Shown here one piece after another: positions 43,529 through 52,751 of a DNA stretch of 64,000 bases (the stretch's first letter is position 1; each line of letters begins with the position of its first letter). The stretch lies in the NCBI GenBank assembly GCA_023416995.1, contig JAEZGI010000046.1:1-64000 (forward strand). The letters are read 5' to 3'. The notes beneath the pieces were generated by a model. The model searched no databases, was not told the DNA's origin, and saw nothing but the letters and a program-made list of their open reading frames with translations. The DNA comes from Bacteroidota bacterium. Lineage in GTDB: Bacteria; Bacteroidota; Bacteroidia; Chitinophagales; Chitinophagaceae. The position numbers and the translations under genes were made by a program.

Positions 43529-46500
43529 TTTTTCTTCTTCTTGTTATCATTCTTTTAATTCGTTTCAGAAGCGCTTCATTATTGTCTTCCGCAACAAAGT
43601 CTTCTGTAAGTGGATTTTCAGCTTCGTCCCTGATAAGCTTTTTCCCTTCAGTCATTTTTCCTGCTATGTAATAAAGCCCGGGTATCACTAACACTCCGAA
43701 GAGTGTCCCCAGAAGCATACCTCCAAGTGAAGATGCGCCAATAGTTCTGTTACCAACAGCGCCGGGACCGGTAGCAAATACCAATGGAACCAGTCCTGCT
43801 ATAAATGCAAATGAAGTCATCAAGATTGGCCGAAACCGGATCCTAGAACCTTCAATGGCCGCTTCCAGGATAGTTGCCCCCTGCTGGTGTTTCTGAACTG
43901 CGAATTCTACAATCAGAATTGCGTTTTTACCAAGAAGACCAATCAACATTATCAACCCCATTTGTGCATAGATATCATTAGCAAGCCCCATTAACTTCAA
44001 TACAAGAAATGACCCGAGCACACCGACTGGTAAAGACAGAAGTACTGCAAGCGGTATGATGAAGCTTTCATATTGAGCCGCAAGCACGAGATAAACAAAG
44101 ATGATCACCATGCCAAAAATGTAAACGGCTTCATTACCCCTGGAGGCTTCATCAAACGAAAGCCCTTCCCAGGCTATATCATAGCCTTGTGGTAATGTTT
44201 GTTTTGCAACGTCTTTAATGATGTTGATCGCGTCGCCGCTCGTATATCCTTCAGCAGGGATGCCTTTGATGGATGATGATGTGTATAGATTGAAACGGGT
44301 AATTTCATTCGGTCCCTGTGTTTTTCTCATCGTCATAAAAGATGAGTAGGGAACCATCTCATCGCGGTTGTTCTTTACATACAGGTTGAGTACATCAGAT
44401 GGGAGCCTGCGGTAATCGGGACCCGCCTGGGTGTACACTTTGAAAAAGTTCCCGAACCGTATAAAACCCTGTTCATAAGTGCTGCCGAATAAAATATCGA
44501 GATTTTCCATCGCTTTGCCGATAGACACACCTTTCTGCATCGCACGTTCGTTATCAACGATAAGTTCGTATTGAGGATAGTTTGCAGCAAAAAATGTAAA
44601 CAAGCCGCTCAGCTCCTTTCGTTGGCCAAGTGCCGACATGAAATCTTTATTGACCCTGTCAAACTCCTGGTAATCGACCGTGGTATTTTTATCAAGCAGC
44701 CGAAGAGAGAACCCATCTGATGCGCCATAACCAGGTACAGCAGGCGGTTCGAAGTATTCGATAACCGCGCCCATATCCCTGCTTTTTTCTTCCAGCTCTT
44801 CAATTATTTGCTGCACGGAATGTTTCCGGTCCGACCAATCTTTCAGGTTAATAATACAGGTTCCGGCATTTGATCCACGACCTTCTGTTAATATCTCATA
44901 ACCGGCCAGTGAGGACACCGATTGTATCCCTTCAACCTCTTCCGCGATTTTTTGCAGTTTGCGTGATACATCATTGGTGCGTTCAAGTGTTGCACCCGGA
45001 GGAGTCTGGATGATTGCATAAATCATTCCCTGGTCCTCGTTTGGAATAAAACCAGCCGGTAATGTTTTGTCAACGAGGTATATGCCAACACAGAATAACA
45101 CAAGACTACCATAGGTCACGGTGCGTCGGTTTACAATCAGAGCCAGGAAATCAGCATATCTTCCGGTGAGCGTTTCAAACTTCCTGTTGAACCAGTTAAG
45201 AAAGATATCAACGGGTGTTTTTCTTTTTCGGTTGGCATCCGGCGCTTTGAGTATCATGGCGCAAAGCACCGGAGTCAATGTGAGCGCCACCACACCCGAC
45301 AACACGATCGCGCTTGCCATCGTTATCGAAAATTGCCTGTAGAAAATACCTACCGGTCCTGACATAAATGCCACTGGTACAAATACTGCGGTCATCACCA
45401 GCGTGATGGCAATAATGGCCCCGCTGATTTCGCCCAATACTTTTTTAACCGCAGCATAAGGTGAAAGATGCTCATCATGCATTTTTGCATGCACTGCTTC
45501 AACCACAACGATGGCGTTATCTACCACTATACCAATTGCCAGCACCAATGCGAATAACGTAACGAGGTTGATGGTGAGACCAAATAATTGCATGAACATA
45601 AATGCTCCTATCAGTGAGACCGGTACGGCGAGTATAGGTATGATAGTTGATCGCCAGTCACCCAAAAAGATATATACCACAATTGCTACTAAAACAAAAG
45701 CCTCAAGCAAAGTGTGAAGTACCTTTTCAATTGATGCATCCACAAACTTCGACACATCATAGTTGATCTCATACTCCATACCAGGTGGAAAATATTGTTT
45801 CAGTTCCTGCAGCTTCACCTTGGTTTGCTCTATAACATCGCTTGCATTACTCCCGAAGTTTTGTTTCAACACAATTGAAGCGGCGGGGTAGCCATCTTTG
45901 TTTGAATAGATGTCAAAGAACTCGCTTCCAAGTTCAACATCAGCAATATCTTTTAGCTTAAGATATTCGCCTTCGGGAGTTGCTTTTACTATAATGTTTC
46001 CGTACTCCTCGGGTTTCTCGAACCGCCCTTTGTAGGTCAGCACATATTCAAGTGACTGTGCAGTTTTTCCGGAGCTTTGACCTAATCTTCCGGGTCTGCC
46101 AATGACACTCTGTTCATTCATAGCCTCCATCACTTCATCTGTAGAAATGTTATAGGCGCGCATTCTGTCCGGTTTGAGCCAGATACGCATTGCATATTGC
46201 CGGCTACCAAGAATCTGGGCACGCCCCATTCCGTTGATACGCTGCAATTCCGGCAATACATGCACATTGGCATAGTTGTACAGAAACTTCTCATCCGCGT
46301 TTTTGTCTTTGCTGTAAAGGTTTACATACATCAGCATACTTGGCTGTATCGGCGTAATAACCACACCTTCACGTTGAACAAGAGGAGGCAGATTGTTCAT
46401 TACCTGGTCAACACGCGTTTTGATGTTCACCACGGCAGCGTTTGGATCAGTGCCTGGTTCAAAAATCACTTGTATGGATGCTTCCCCCGCGCTGGTGGCA

Positions 46501-46742
46501 TCGGAGATGATATACTGCATACCCTGCACACCATTTATAGCCCTTTCAAGTGGAATCAATGTTGATTTTACCAACACATCGGCACTTGAACCAGGATATG
46601 CAATAAAAACCATAACCCTCGGTGGGGCAATATCAGGAAACTGTGATATGGGCCTGGTCATTATGGCCAGGACGCCTAGAAATATGATGGCCAGTGACAG
46701 TGCTATTGCAAGCACCGGTCTTTGTATAAATTTGCTGAACAT
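43518..46742 (-). CDS. RND (HAE1) efflux permease with Asp-Asn in the proton relay
   Basis: This is 1074 residues with twelve membrane helices and two large periplasmic loops. The N-terminus is MFSKFIQRPVLAIALSLAIIFLG. TM4 carries GIVVDNAIVVVEAVH: Asp408 matches AcrB Asp407, but Asn409 replaces AcrB Asp408. TM10 keeps Lys (GLLGKNAILIVEF). Other HAE1 motifs (PEDQGM-like NEDQGMIYAII, SRPQ-equivalent loops) are normal. It exports hydrophobic compounds using proton motive force; the change at 409 raises the question whether this pump couples normally. It is the middle gene of the operon, 21 bp after the adaptor stop. Confidence 0.94.
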   Translation of the reverse strand: MFSKFIQRPVLAIALSLAIIFLGVLAIMTRPISQFPDIAPPRVMVFIAYPGSSADVLVKSTLIPLERAINGVQGMQYIISDATSAGEASIQVIFEPGTDPNAAVVNIKTRVDQVMNNLPPLVQREGVVITPIQPSMLMYVNLYSKDKNADEKFLYNYANVHVLPELQRINGMGRAQILGSRQYAMRIWLKPDRMRAYNISTDEVMEAMNEQSVIGRPGRLGQSSGKTAQSLEYVLTYKGRFEKPEEYGNIIVKATPEGEYLKLKDIADVELGSEFFDIYSNKDGYPAASIVLKQNFGSNASDVIEQTKVKLQELKQYFPPGMEYEINYDVSKFVDASIEKVLHTLLEAFVLVAIVVYIFLGDWRSTIIPILAVPVSLIGAFMFMQLFGLTINLVTLFALVLAIGIVVDNAIVVVEAVHAKMHDEHLSPYAAVKKVLGEISGAIIAITLVMTAVFVPVAFMSGPVGIFYRQFSITMASAIVLSGVVALTLTPVLCAMILKAPDANRKRKTPVDIFLNWFNRKFETLTGRYADFLALIVNRRTVTYGSLVLFCVGIYLVDKTLPAGFIPNEDQGMIYAIIQTPPGATLERTNDVSRKLQKIAEEVEGIQSVSSLAGYEILTEGRGSNAGTCIINLKDWSDRKHSVQQIIEELEEKSRDMGAVIEYFEPPAVPGYGASDGFSLRLLDKNTTVDYQEFDRVNKDFMSALGQRKELSGLFTFFAANYPQYELIVDNERAMQKGVSIGKAMENLDILFGSTYEQGFIRFGNFFKVYTQAGPDYRRLPSDVLNLYVKNNRDEMVPYSSFMTMRKTQGPNEITRFNLYTSSSIKGIPAEGYTSGDAINIIKDVAKQTLPQGYDIAWEGLSFDEASRGNEAVYIFGMVIIFVYLVLAAQYESFIIPLAVLLSLPVGVLGSFLVLKLMGLANDIYAQMGLIMLIGLLGKNAILIVEFAVQKHQQGATILEAAIEGSRIRFRPILMTSFAFIAGLVPLVFATGPGAVGNRTIGASSLGGMLLGTLFGVLVIPGLYYIAGKMTEGKKLIRDEAENPLTEDFVAEDNNEALLKRIKRMITRRRKNEN

Positions 46743-46763
46743 TATTTTTAATTGAGTGCTGTT

Positions 46764-47849
46764 TTACTCAGCGTGTAAGTCATGTAATTCAGACAACGCC
46801 TTGCCTGGAGATACAAAGCGGTATTTTATCTTATCATTGTTTTTGACCTTTCTTAGTCCATCAAGAAGTATGATGTCAGTCGGCGCAAGGCCCTCCGATA
46901 TAATGTAGATATGTGGCAACTCATGATCCACGGTAATGAGCCTGCTTTGAACAGTACTGTCCTTGCCGATCACAAAAACATATTTCTTGTCAAGTATTTC
47001 GAAGGTTGCTTTTTGTGGGATCATCAAAGCTTGTGTTACAGGAACAGGCATTAACACATTGCCAGTTTCACCATGTCGCAGCAGGCGGGATGGATTTTGA
47101 AAAGTAGCACGAAAAGCAATGTTCCCGGTTTCATTATTAAAATCGGCTTCTATAGTTTCAACAACACCCGGATGCGCGAACAACGCGTTATTGGCCATTT
47201 TCAACCTGACAGCGGGATGACTTCCGGCTTTGGTTTTTGTCATATAGTCAAGGTATTCAGCTTCAGGTACGTTGAAGTACACCCACATCTTGCTATTGTC
47301 CGATAGCTTCGTCAGTAGCTCGCCCTCTTCGATAAGGCTACCCAACCGTTTTTCAATACGATCCATTATACCATCAAAGGGGGCACGGATTTCAGTAAAA
47401 CCAAGATGCGCCTGCGCAAGACTAAGTTCAGCTTTCGCTTTTTCCATCTTTGCTTTGGCCATCCCCAACTCGTTGGGTGAAACGATATTATCATCGCTCA
47501 GGCTTTTTGTGTTTTGATATTCGATTGTTGCAAAGTCCATTTCCGCTTGTGCCTTTTGTGTTTCCGCAGCATAAAGCTGGGGCATGATGCGAAACATGAG
47601 CTGACCCTTTTTTACAAACTGACCCTCGTCAACATATATATTTTGGAGAAAACCTCTTTCCTGTGACCTGATTTCAATATGACTTGCCGAATACACCTGG
47701 CTAACGTACTCTTTGAGTACGGTGGTGTCAGCTATGATGGGACTGGTTACCTGAAACTCGGTACTGATCTCAATTTCCTGATGTTCGTTGTGGCAACTAA
47801 CTAACAGGCTTATGCTTGCCAAAACTGCAAGCATCAACACTTTATTCAT
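46764..47849 (-). CDS. RND efflux periplasmic adaptor lipoprotein
   Basis: The 361-residue protein has a lipobox (SLLVSC, Cys19). Domains in order: the membrane-proximal and lipoyl halves with IRSQERGFLQNIYVDEGQFVKKGQLMFRI (about 55-90), a short helical hairpin (about 95-150), the second lipoyl half with GFTEIRAPFDGIMDRIEKRLGSLIEEG, and a beta-barrel (RHGETGNVLMPV). It links the RND permease to the outer-membrane channel. It is the first gene of the operon. Unlike the second RND operon, no TetR gene lies upstream. Confidence 0.93.
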   Translation of the reverse strand: MNKVLMLAVLASISLLVSCHNEHQEIEISTEFQVTSPIIADTTVLKEYVSQVYSASHIEIRSQERGFLQNIYVDEGQFVKKGQLMFRIMPQLYAAETQKAQAEMDFATIEYQNTKSLSDDNIVSPNELGMAKAKMEKAKAELSLAQAHLGFTEIRAPFDGIMDRIEKRLGSLIEEGELLTKLSDNSKMWVYFNVPEAEYLDYMTKTKAGSHPAVRLKMANNALFAHPGVVETIEADFNNETGNIAFRATFQNPSRLLRHGETGNVLMPVPVTQALMIPQKATFEILDKKYVFVIGKDSTVQSRLITVDHELPHIYIISEGLAPTDIILLDGLRKVKNNDKIKYRFVSPGKALSELHDLHAE

Positions 47850-47958
47850 AAAATTTTACTTGAATGATATGCAATAAACAACCCGGCCTATGCGGCAGAG
47901 CATACAATAATGACGCGTATACCAGGATTGATATACATGAAAAGTTTACAAATTGAAA

Positions 47959-48396
47959 TCAGCGGAGAAAGGACTTCCAGGAATGATGCAGCACAAATAA
48001 GGGCAATGTCGACCAGGCATTGAAAGCTTGTGTCAACCTTAAGAGATGAATATTTGATCCGGCAGAAACAAAGTTGAAAACCCGGAAGGAAGAAACCTTT
48101 TGCAAGTCACTATCACCAGCAGCATCCTCGTCAGTCTCATTTTTCGGCGGTAGATCCTGTTCATCCGGAACATCCTGCTCACCGTTTGAATCAGGAACGC
48201 CCAACACATTCTGTTTGATATGTTCAGAGTGGATAGCAGCAATACCCGATTTGGTATGAAAGCTTATTGGATCCGGTTTGGAACCATACCAACCTGCCAG
48301 GAAAGTGAGGAAAACAAGCGTGGTAACGCCGGCAGCCGTGCACGCAAAACGATGACGTCTCAGTAAAAATTTATGAATAAAGTTGTTTGAGGGCAT
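47959..48396 (-). CDS. hypothetical protein with one membrane anchor
   Basis: This is 145 residues: a basic N-terminus (KFLLRRHRFACTAAG), one membrane helix (about 22-40), a strongly acidic low-complexity stretch (about 70-98, DVPDEQDLPPKNETDEDAAGDSD), then a hydrophobic tail. I do not recognise it. Base composition and length make it a plausible gene, but no start-site signal supports it. It lies upstream of the first RND operon on the same strand, 109 bp before the adaptor start. It could be a small anchored periplasmic protein or a chance frame. Confidence 0.45.
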   Translation of the reverse strand: MPSNNFIHKFLLRRHRFACTAAGVTTLVFLTFLAGWYGSKPDPISFHTKSGIAAIHSEHIKQNVLGVPDSNGEQDVPDEQDLPPKNETDEDAAGDSDLQKVSSFRVFNFVSAGSNIHLLRLTQAFNAWSTLPLFVLHHSWKSFLR

Positions 48397-48522
48397 TTAA
48401 AGTATAAAGCTACAGGTTAATTTTCTTATCTAAAATCAGTTTTGCCGATTTTTTCTCTTTGTGATTTAATTATCTTGCCCGAATCAAGTCTTCGGATCAT
48501 CAAACCAAAACAAACATTCATA

Positions 48523-51024
48523 ATGCGAAAATTAGTTTCCGTGCTGTTGATCAGTATCAGCACGATCCCTGCATTCTCCCAGGTGCCCACTTCGGAAAAA
48601 GCAAATTACCAGCTGGCCTCAAGATTCTCCGGCGCCAAACTTGAGCGCATGGTTTTCAGCACTTCCGTGGATCCACACTGGTTAAAAAATTCTGATCGTT
48701 TCTGGTATTCCTATGAAACCACTGAGGGAAGAAAGTGGTACATCGTTGACCCTGTTACGGCTCAAAAGAAAGTATTGTTCGATAACGATAAGATGGCCGC
48801 AGAGCTCACCAGGATCGTTCGCGACCCTTTTGATGCGCAACATCTGCTGATTGATAGCCTGATGTTTGTGAAAAACGAAAACGCTATTCAATTCCAGGTT
48901 AAGAGTTCACTTGAAGTTGAAATTCGTGACACCACCACTACCAAAAAGGATACTACCTCGAAAAGACGTGTTCCGGGAAAAAAAGAAATTAAAACCTTTT
49001 ATTTCGAATATGATCTTGCCAGCGGTAAACTAACCGAGCTCACAGATTTCAGGCGACCAAAGAGAAATCCGCGCTGGGCCTCCGTCTCGCCCGATAAGTC
49101 GATGATTGTATTTTCTAAGAATTACAATCTGTACTGGATGGACCAGGCGAACTATGAAAAGGCCATGAAAAATGAGGATGACACAACTATTGTTGAAACC
49201 AAATTAACAACTGATGGTGTTGAGCATTTCTCTTATGGTGGTGGTGGGATGAATGAAAACAACATTGATAAGATCAAAAACAAAAACAAACGCAAACCCG
49301 CATTTATACTCTGGTCGGCAGATTCAAAACATTTTGCCACCATGAGAACCGATCAAAGGAACGTCAAAGAGCTTTGGGTGATTAACAGTGTAGCGGAACC
49401 ACGTCCTACCCTGGAGACTTATAAATACCAGATGCCAGGTGAAAAAGAAGCGCCGGTTGAACATCTGCTGGTATTTGATGCGGTAACTAAAACTTACAAA
49501 GAGCTTGACGTAAAACAGTTTAAAGATCAGAATATTGGTATGTGGTCAGCACCGGCATTAAAAAGTCAGCGGGATGATGATTGGCGCCCTGCTATCTGGC
49601 ATGGCACAAATGATAAACTGTATTTCCATCGCACCAGCCGTGATCTGAAACGCATAGATATTTGTATGGTCGATATTAATACCGGCAACGTAAAGCCGCT
49701 GATAGAAGAGAGAATGAATACCTATGTGGAGATAAGAAGATTAGGTGTTGTAAATGGTGGACAGGAACTGATTCAATGGAGCGAGCGTGATGGATGGGCA
49801 CATTTCTATCTGTATGATGGAACAGGTAAGTTGAAAAATCAAATCACCAGCGGCCCTTTCCATTGTGAGGATATACTCGGAATCGATGAAAAGAAAAGGA
49901 TCTTGTATTTCGAAGCGAATGGTCGCGAACCCAATGAAGATCCTTATTATAAACATACTTACAGGATCAACTTTGATGGTACTGATCTGCGTCTGCTGGA
50001 TAAAGGTGAGTTTGAACATAATGTGAGTCTCAATGACAACAACCGTTTTTTTGTTGACAACTATTCACGCGTAAATACGGTTCCCAGGTCCGGGCTTTAT
50101 AACAATGAAGGCAGGAAGGTGATGGATCTTGAAACCGCAGACTTTACATCACTGATGGCTTCAGGATATAAATTTCCTGAAATATTCAAGGTGAAAGCTG
50201 ATGATGGCATAACCGACTTGTACGGCGTATTGTACAAGCCTTACAACTTCGATAGCACTAAAAAATATCCTGTCGTAGAGTATGTTTATCCGGGTCCGCA
50301 AACAGAGGCCGTGAACAAAGCATTTGCTCAGCCAAATCCAAGAACCGATCGTCTTGCACAAATCGGTTTAATCGTAGTTACAGTTGGTAATCGTGGGGGA
50401 AATCCTGCGCGTTCAAAATGGTATCACAACTATGGTTATGGGAACCTGCGTGACTATGGCCTGGCTGATAAAAAAGCCGCTGTTGAACAGTTGTCAGATC
50501 GCCACTCATACATCGATATTGACAGGGTGGGTATACATGGTCACTCGGGCGGTGGTTTTATGAGCACAGCAGCCATGCTGGTGTATCCTGATTTCTTCAA
50601 AGTTGCGGTTTCTTCTTCAGGTAATCACGACAACAGTATTTACAATCGTTGGTGGAGTGAGAAACATCATGGTGTAAAGGAACAGATCGGTGATAAAGGA
50701 GACACCTCTTTCGTATATAACATTGATAAAAATCCTGACCTGGCAAAAAACCTTAAAGGACGACTCATGCTCACCACCGGTGATATCGACAACAATGTGC
50801 ATCCGGCAAATACCATCCGCGTTGCTAACGCGCTGATTAAAGCAAATAAACGTTTTGACCTCGTGATTCTTCCGGGTCAGCGACATGGTTACGCTGACAT
50901 GTCTGAATACTTTTTTTATGTGCTCGCAGATTATTATGCAAAATGGCTGATGGGTGATTTCTCACAGTCGGTTGATATATACGAAATGAACCGGGAAATG
51001 CAGCAAACCGGTAAAAGGCGATAA
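48523..51024 (+). CDS. exported S9 family dipeptidyl peptidase (paralogue)
   Basis: This is 833 residues from ATG 48523 (MRKLVSVLL), which gives a clean signal peptide (1-20, AFSQ); the open frame extends 27 codons upstream without one. A propeller domain is followed by an alpha/beta hydrolase with Ser675 (HGHSGGGFMST), an Asp in TGDIDNNVHPAN and a His in GQRHGY. It is similar in layout to the 39692-42004 peptidase but longer in the propeller, with a basic insertion (KDTTSKRRVPGKKEI). A strong terminator follows the stop. Confidence 0.93.
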   Translation: MRKLVSVLLISISTIPAFSQVPTSEKANYQLASRFSGAKLERMVFSTSVDPHWLKNSDRFWYSYETTEGRKWYIVDPVTAQKKVLFDNDKMAAELTRIVRDPFDAQHLLIDSLMFVKNENAIQFQVKSSLEVEIRDTTTTKKDTTSKRRVPGKKEIKTFYFEYDLASGKLTELTDFRRPKRNPRWASVSPDKSMIVFSKNYNLYWMDQANYEKAMKNEDDTTIVETKLTTDGVEHFSYGGGGMNENNIDKIKNKNKRKPAFILWSADSKHFATMRTDQRNVKELWVINSVAEPRPTLETYKYQMPGEKEAPVEHLLVFDAVTKTYKELDVKQFKDQNIGMWSAPALKSQRDDDWRPAIWHGTNDKLYFHRTSRDLKRIDICMVDINTGNVKPLIEERMNTYVEIRRLGVVNGGQELIQWSERDGWAHFYLYDGTGKLKNQITSGPFHCEDILGIDEKKRILYFEANGREPNEDPYYKHTYRINFDGTDLRLLDKGEFEHNVSLNDNNRFFVDNYSRVNTVPRSGLYNNEGRKVMDLETADFTSLMASGYKFPEIFKVKADDGITDLYGVLYKPYNFDSTKKYPVVEYVYPGPQTEAVNKAFAQPNPRTDRLAQIGLIVVTVGNRGGNPARSKWYHNYGYGNLRDYGLADKKAAVEQLSDRHSYIDIDRVGIHGHSGGGFMSTAAMLVYPDFFKVAVSSSGNHDNSIYNRWWSEKHHGVKEQIGDKGDTSFVYNIDKNPDLAKNLKGRLMLTTGDIDNNVHPANTIRVANALIKANKRFDLVILPGQRHGYADMSEYFFYVLADYYAKWLMGDFSQSVDIYEMNREMQQTGKRR

Positions 51025-51043
51025 GGCAAGCTTTCAGCATCAA

Positions 51044-51080
51044 AAAAATGCTCCCATCCAAATATTGATGGGAGCATTTT
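51044..51080. terminator. bidirectional terminator after the second S9 peptidase gene
   Basis: ATGCTCCCATC pairs perfectly with GATGGGAGCAT around an 8-nt loop; a seven-A run precedes it and TTTTA follows. It can end this gene and the minus-strand RND operon. Confidence 0.85.
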
Positions 51081-51147
51081 ATATATATAGAGACAGTTGA
51101 TAGACCGGTACCGGGCTATCTTACCGGGGTATTCTGGAAGGGTTATG

Positions 51148-52728
51148 TCAGTTCCATCCACCGCCCAATGATCGGTACAATTCAACCTTTGCGGCAAGTT
51201 TCTGGCGGTTCAAAGAAGCGAGCTCAAGTTCTGACTGAAGTACTGTGCCTTGCGCTGTTATAACCTCAAGGTAGTTCGCCATGCCAGAGCTAAACAACTG
51301 TCGTGCGTTGCCGGTGGCGCGCTGAAGCAGTTGTACTCTTTCGTTAACCAGTTGTTCTGCCGTTGTCAGTTTTTCGATTTGTACCAATGCATCGGAAACT
51401 TCCCCAACTGCATTCAGCACTGATTGGCGGAAGGCGATCACCGATTGTTCGCGGCGAACCTTTGCCAGTTCATAGTCTGTTTTCAATTGCTTTTTCTGAA
51501 GCAGCGGTTGAACGATTCCACCGGCTGCCGCACCAAACAGTGAAGCCGGAATGTTGAACCAGTTGCTTGCTTTGAAAGAGTTCAATCCTCCTGAAGCTGT
51601 GATCCGTAATGCGGGATACATGTTCGCTTTGCTGATACCTACTTCGGCATTTGCAATATTGAGTTCAAGTTCCTGGCTGCGTATGTCCGGCCGACGGCTC
51701 AATAATGCTGCCGGTACACCGGTAGACAGACTATCGGGCAGATTTACAGCTGCCAATGCTGCGTTCCGGTCAATTGCGTCGGGTAATTCACCTGAAAGCA
51801 CTTTGAGTGCGTTTTCCTGCAGGGCAATATCCTTTTCGATCTGTGGTAACAGCGAAGTGGTAGTGTTTAATTGTGCTTCTGCCTGTTGAACCGCAAGGGC
51901 AGTTACCTGTCCGGCATTATATTGAAATCTTAAGATGCGCAACGTACTATCACTTAAACGGATATTTTTTTGAGCGATGTCCTTCTGTGCATCCAGCATT
52001 AACAGGTTGTAGTAAGCCTGGGCAATGGAGGCAACCAGGTTTGTCTGGATTGCTTTTTTTGCTTCTTCAGACTGCAGGTATGATGCAAGTGCAGCAGCTT
52101 TGCGGTTACGGATCTTACCCCAGATATCTGCTTCCCATGAAAGGCCGACACTTGCATTGAAATCTTCGATATGTGTCGTTTTCAGAAATTCGCTGGCGCT
52201 AAGGCCGTTAAGACTGTTGTCTGATGGCCTTGATGATCCGGCCGTTACCTGCAGCGATACATCCGGCGCATAACCCCAGCGTGATTGTCTTAGAAGCAAC
52301 CTCGCAGCTTCGATATTCTGAATTGCTGATTGCATATCGAAGTTCTTGACGATTGCTGTGTCTATCAATTTCTGCAATACCGGATCTGCAAAAAAACTTT
52401 TCCAGGACAAATCAGCTATTGCCGAAGTTGAAGCGCTGTCTTTATCATCCGCGGTACTGACAGAAGTGGCTGCATTCCGGAATGTTTCGGGAAGTGGTGC
52501 TGATGGTTTCACCACATCTTTTGAAATGTTGCATGAAGCGACAATCGCAATTGCACTGATCATTATCGCAGCCTTTACTGACTGCGTGTTGAATAAACGT
52601 GCAGCAAACTGCCTGATGCGGTTTAATATCTGTTGACGAACGGCTTCATCACTGATGGCCGTTGTGTCGTCGGGAAATAATATGGCTCCTACCTGTGGGT
52701 TGCCGGTTGTATTGAATCTGTGTGTCAT
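51148..52728 (-). CDS. RND efflux outer-membrane factor with N-terminal extension
   Basis: This is a 526-residue NodT/OprM-type channel. The lipoprotein signal (AIVASC, Cys66) lies after an unusual 45-residue hydrophilic extension; no alternative in-frame start gives a normal signal peptide except a very short one at Met56. The body has the duplicated helical-barrel pattern (LIDTAIVKNFDMQSAIQNIEAARLLLRQSRWGYAP; LLSRRPDIRSQELELNIANAEVGISKANMYPAL). It starts 23 bp after the permease stop, so it is the third gene of the second RND operon. Confidence 0.92.
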   Translation of the reverse strand: MTHRFNTTGNPQVGAILFPDDTTAISDEAVRQQILNRIRQFAARLFNTQSVKAAIMISAIAIVASCNISKDVVKPSAPLPETFRNAATSVSTADDKDSASTSAIADLSWKSFFADPVLQKLIDTAIVKNFDMQSAIQNIEAARLLLRQSRWGYAPDVSLQVTAGSSRPSDNSLNGLSASEFLKTTHIEDFNASVGLSWEADIWGKIRNRKAAALASYLQSEEAKKAIQTNLVASIAQAYYNLLMLDAQKDIAQKNIRLSDSTLRILRFQYNAGQVTALAVQQAEAQLNTTTSLLPQIEKDIALQENALKVLSGELPDAIDRNAALAAVNLPDSLSTGVPAALLSRRPDIRSQELELNIANAEVGISKANMYPALRITASGGLNSFKASNWFNIPASLFGAAAGGIVQPLLQKKQLKTDYELAKVRREQSVIAFRQSVLNAVGEVSDALVQIEKLTTAEQLVNERVQLLQRATGNARQLFSSGMANYLEVITAQGTVLQSELELASLNRQKLAAKVELYRSLGGGWN

Positions 52729-52751
52729 GAGTGCGTGTTTTGAAATTTTAA

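Noticed and set aside
39692..51024. The two S9 peptidases as a recent tandem duplication
   Set aside because: They differ in length and propeller sequence, lie on opposite strands, and are separated by an RND operon; old paralogues are more likely.
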